From Streptomyces sp. NBRC 110028 (GTDB taxonomy: Bacteria > Actinomycetota > Actinomycetes > Streptomycetales > Streptomycetaceae), in assembly GCF_001417735.1 (NCBI RefSeq), contig NZ_BBUZ01000041.1:38340-102339 (forward strand): 64,000 bases of DNA, read 5' to 3'. The notes below the pieces were generated by a model. It was given only the letters and a program-made list of their open reading frames with translations, made no database searches and was not told where the DNA came from. Numbering within the stretch: position 1 is the stretch's first letter; the number at the start of each line of letters is the position of its first letter. This document shows, piece by piece, positions 61,906-64,000 of this stretch. Position numbers and translations under genes: made by a program.

Positions 61906-63801
61906 ATGGATTTCGGCACGCAGGGTTCGCAGACCCCGGCCGATCTCGCCTGGCTGCGTGCCGTGGACGCCTACACGATGGGCGCCTACGCACAGGCCGA
62001 GGAGGAGTTCCGGGCGGCGGTGCGGCACGATCCGGGCATGGCCGACGCGTGGCTGGGCCTGCACGCGCTGCGCGCCGACACGGCGACCGCGCTGTTACGG
62101 ATGTACCGGCACCGCGATCGCTTCGGCGAACAGCGCACCCGCCACCGCCGCACCCTCAACTCCTGGTATTGGCTGGGCTGGTGGGTCCAGCCCGTGCTGG
62201 AGACCAGCCGGGACCTGCTGCTGGCGCACGCCTCGCACTGGCTCGACGGCCGCCACGTCCCCGAGCTGGACCGGGCGCTGGCCGGCTGCCCGCCCGTGGA
62301 GGCCGATCCGCAGGCCCGTTTCCTGCACGCCTGCCGCGCGTATCTGGTCAAGGACTGGGAGCAGCTGGTCCGCCACACCGAACCGCTGCTGGACGACGCG
62401 TTCCTCGGCATCGAGGCCGGGCTCTTCGGCGGCATGGCCCGGGTCCGGCTGGAGATGTACGGCCAGGCGGAACCGCTGCTGGCCGCCGCCCTGATGCGTT
62501 GCCGCAGCGAACAGCCCCAGCGCAAGGAGCTGCGCTACTGGCTGGCCCGCGCCCATGAGGGCACCGGGCGCAGCGCCGCGGCCCTCCCCCTCTACCGCGC
62601 GGTGCACCGTATCGACCCCACGTTCATGGACACCTCGGCGCGGCTGGCCGCCATAGCGGAGTCCGACGGCCTGGACGAGACCGCCGACCTCGCGACCGTG
62701 CCGCTGTCCGGGGTCAGCAGCCAGGACGCCACCGACGGCAGCGTCGGGGACCCCGCCGACACCCTGTCGGCCGCCGCCGACCCGGCCGACGGCCGGGATC
62801 TGCGCACCGGCGGGGACGGCGCCGAGGGCCCGCCGCTCATGACCGGTCCCGTGACCGGCGCCGGCACCACCCGCGACCGGGGCGGTGTGCCCGCCCAGCC
62901 CGGGCCCTCCGACCCCGCCCTGCTGGAGAGCGCGCTGCAGGAGCTGGAGCGCATGGTCGGCCTGGAGCCGGTCAAGCGGCAGGTGCGGGCGCTGTCGGCG
63001 CAGCTCCACATGGCCCGGCTGCGCGCCGGGCAGGGCCTGCCGGTCCAGCCGCCGAAGCGGCACTTCGTCTTCTCCGGCCCCTCCGGCACCGGCAAGACCA
63101 CCGTCGCCCGCATCCTCGGCCGGGTCTTCTACGCGCTCGGGCTGCTCGGCGGCGACCATCTGGTCGAGGCCGGGCGGGCCGATCTGGTCGGCGAATACCT
63201 CGGGCAGACCGCGGTCAAGGCCAACGAGCTGATCGACTCGGCGCTCGGCGGGGTCCTCTTCGTCGACGAGGCCTACAGCCTGTCCAACTCCGGCTACAGC
63301 AAGGGCGACGCGTACGGCGACGAGGCGCTCCAGGTGCTCCTCAAGCGCGCGGAGGACAACCGCGACCGGCTGGTGGTCATACTCGCGGGCTATCCCGAGG
63401 GCATGGACCGCCTCCTGGCCGCCAACCCCGGCCTCGGCTCCCGCTTCACGACGCGCGTCGACTTCCCCAGCTACCGTCCGCTCGAACTCACCCGTATCGG
63501 TGAGGTGCTGGCCGCGGAGAACGGCGATGTGTGGGACGAGGAGTCCCTGGAGGAGCTGCGCAGTATCAGCGGGCACGTCGTCGACCAGGGGTGGATCGAC
63601 GAGCTGGGGAACGGGCGCTTCCTGCGCACCCTGTACGAGAAGAGCTGCGCGTACCGGGATCTGCGGCTGTCGGGGTGGACGGGCATCCCGACCCGGGACG
63701 ACCTGGCGACGCTGCGGCTGCCGGATCTGATGCAGGCGTACGGAGAGGTCCTGTCGGGTCGCGGTCCGATGTACCGCGACCCGGAGGACCCCCCGCTGTA
63801 G
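61906..63801 (+). CDS. EccA/CbbX-type AAA+ ATPase
   Basis: The 631-residue protein joins an N-terminal helical TPR-like domain of about 280 residues (GAYAQAEEEFRAAVRHDPGM) to a CbbX-type AAA+ domain: VFSGPSGTGKTTVARILGRV (Walker A), GGVLFVDEAYSLSNS (Walker B), LVVILAGYPEGMDRLL (sensor 1) and NPGLGSRFTTRVDFPSY. This is the layout of EccA of type VII secretion, but no other ESX gene is in the window, so the partner is unknown. A linker of about 100 acidic and Gly-rich residues joins the domains. Start ATG 61906 (GTG 61903 equally possible). It has a TTA codon at 62095. Confidence 0.88.
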   Translation: MDFGTQGSQTPADLAWLRAVDAYTMGAYAQAEEEFRAAVRHDPGMADAWLGLHALRADTATALLRMYRHRDRFGEQRTRHRRTLNSWYWLGWWVQPVLETSRDLLLAHASHWLDGRHVPELDRALAGCPPVEADPQARFLHACRAYLVKDWEQLVRHTEPLLDDAFLGIEAGLFGGMARVRLEMYGQAEPLLAAALMRCRSEQPQRKELRYWLARAHEGTGRSAAALPLYRAVHRIDPTFMDTSARLAAIAESDGLDETADLATVPLSGVSSQDATDGSVGDPADTLSAAADPADGRDLRTGGDGAEGPPLMTGPVTGAGTTRDRGGVPAQPGPSDPALLESALQELERMVGLEPVKRQVRALSAQLHMARLRAGQGLPVQPPKRHFVFSGPSGTGKTTVARILGRVFYALGLLGGDHLVEAGRADLVGEYLGQTAVKANELIDSALGGVLFVDEAYSLSNSGYSKGDAYGDEALQVLLKRAEDNRDRLVVILAGYPEGMDRLLAANPGLGSRFTTRVDFPSYRPLELTRIGEVLAAENGDVWDEESLEELRSISGHVVDQGWIDELGNGRFLRTLYEKSCAYRDLRLSGWTGIPTRDDLATLRLPDLMQAYGEVLSGRGPMYRDPEDPPL

Positions 63802-63814
63802 TCCCTCAGGCCCA

Positions 63815-63993
63815 GTCCGGCGGATCTTCGTGGATCAGCCTGCGGCGTCTGGTGCAGGGGGCACCTCCCAGCGGTAGCCGGGGGAGCATCGCAAGGCGGA
63901 GGATCGCCCTCGTACCGGGTCGTACGCGGGCGATCCCGACAACGCGGCGAGGTGCCGCGCCAGGCGTCGCGGGCCCGCGAAGATCCGCCGGAC
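63815..63993. repeat. Terminal-inverted-repeat element (MITE-like)
   Basis: GTCCGGCGGATCTTCG (63815-63830) and its exact complement (63978-63993) bound a 179-bp non-coding unit. Inside, GGATCGCCC and GGGCGATCC form a further inverted pair around 63900-63940, and a CTCCCAGCGGTAGCCGGGG stretch resembles an intergenic repeat I associate with streptomycete genomes. The element lies just past the EccA-like stop and could fold into a large hairpin. Confidence 0.7.
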
Positions 63994-64000
63994 AGGGCCT

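Overview
The window looks like chromosomal DNA of a Streptomyces-type actinomycete. GC is very high with strong third-position GC, most genes are short and closely spaced, start codons are often GTG or TTG, and TTA codons are rare. The gene content fits too: a Ppm/Lnt pair, a SARP regulator, a DasR-like site before a chitinase, a CebR box before a GH6 cellulase, and many Tat- or Sec-exported hydrolases with ricin-type (CBM13) modules. I saw no rRNA, tRNA or CRISPR array.

Layout. 1-9.4 kb is mainly housekeeping or catabolic: a small basic protein, polyprenol-phosphate-mannose synthase and apolipoprotein N-acyltransferase, an amidohydrolase, an Lrp regulator, an acyl-CoA dehydrogenase and a GH18 chitinase. 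9.6-12.8 kb holds a zinc ribbon peptide, a GAF/winged-helix regulator and its probable target, an ExaC-type aldehyde dehydrogenase. 12.8-18.9 kb holds xylan/mannan enzymes: GH10 with a broken CBM13 tail, divergent GH62, and GH26 next to a two-component system.

19.8-32.0 kb is the most interesting part: a compact cluster that looks like a new RiPP-type (peptide-derived) natural product pathway. It encodes a TTA-containing SARP activator, an acyl-CoA dehydrogenase, a DUF692/MNIO enzyme overlapping its probable partner protein, and a 52-residue peptide with two copies of GPGTIVVKFTG. A strong hairpin follows the peptide gene, then come a nitroreductase, an asparagine synthetase, a PrpF/DapF-fold isomerase, a dihydroorotase-type amidohydrolase and an MFS exporter. 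I recognise no known product.

32.1-46.4 kb is a leftward array of seven secreted hydrolases (CE1, GH29, GH59, GH39-like, GH27, SGNH, GH54). Six of them carry ricin-type modules. A divergent LacI regulator lies at the right end, and the 640-bp gap between them holds two pairs of palindromes. The enzyme set suits arabinogalactan or similar side-chain-rich plant polysaccharide. A CebR-boxed GH6 cellulase follows. Two shrunken ricin-module remnants lie inside the array and a third follows GH10.

47.7-64 kb returns to core-type genes: DUF779 (normally a neighbour of ExaC-type aldehyde dehydrogenases, here 35 kb away), a PAS-GGDEF-EAL protein, Hsp20 with a zinc-finger protein, a PucR-type regulator, a HhH-GPD protein, a CPBP protease, a CGNR regulator divergent from an epoxide hydrolase with duplicated operators, an ALF-repeat protein, a RibD-like reductase, an integrase remnant, a C39-like peptidase, a P-loop kinase, a possible small RNA, an EccA-like AAA+ ATPase and a terminal inverted-repeat element.
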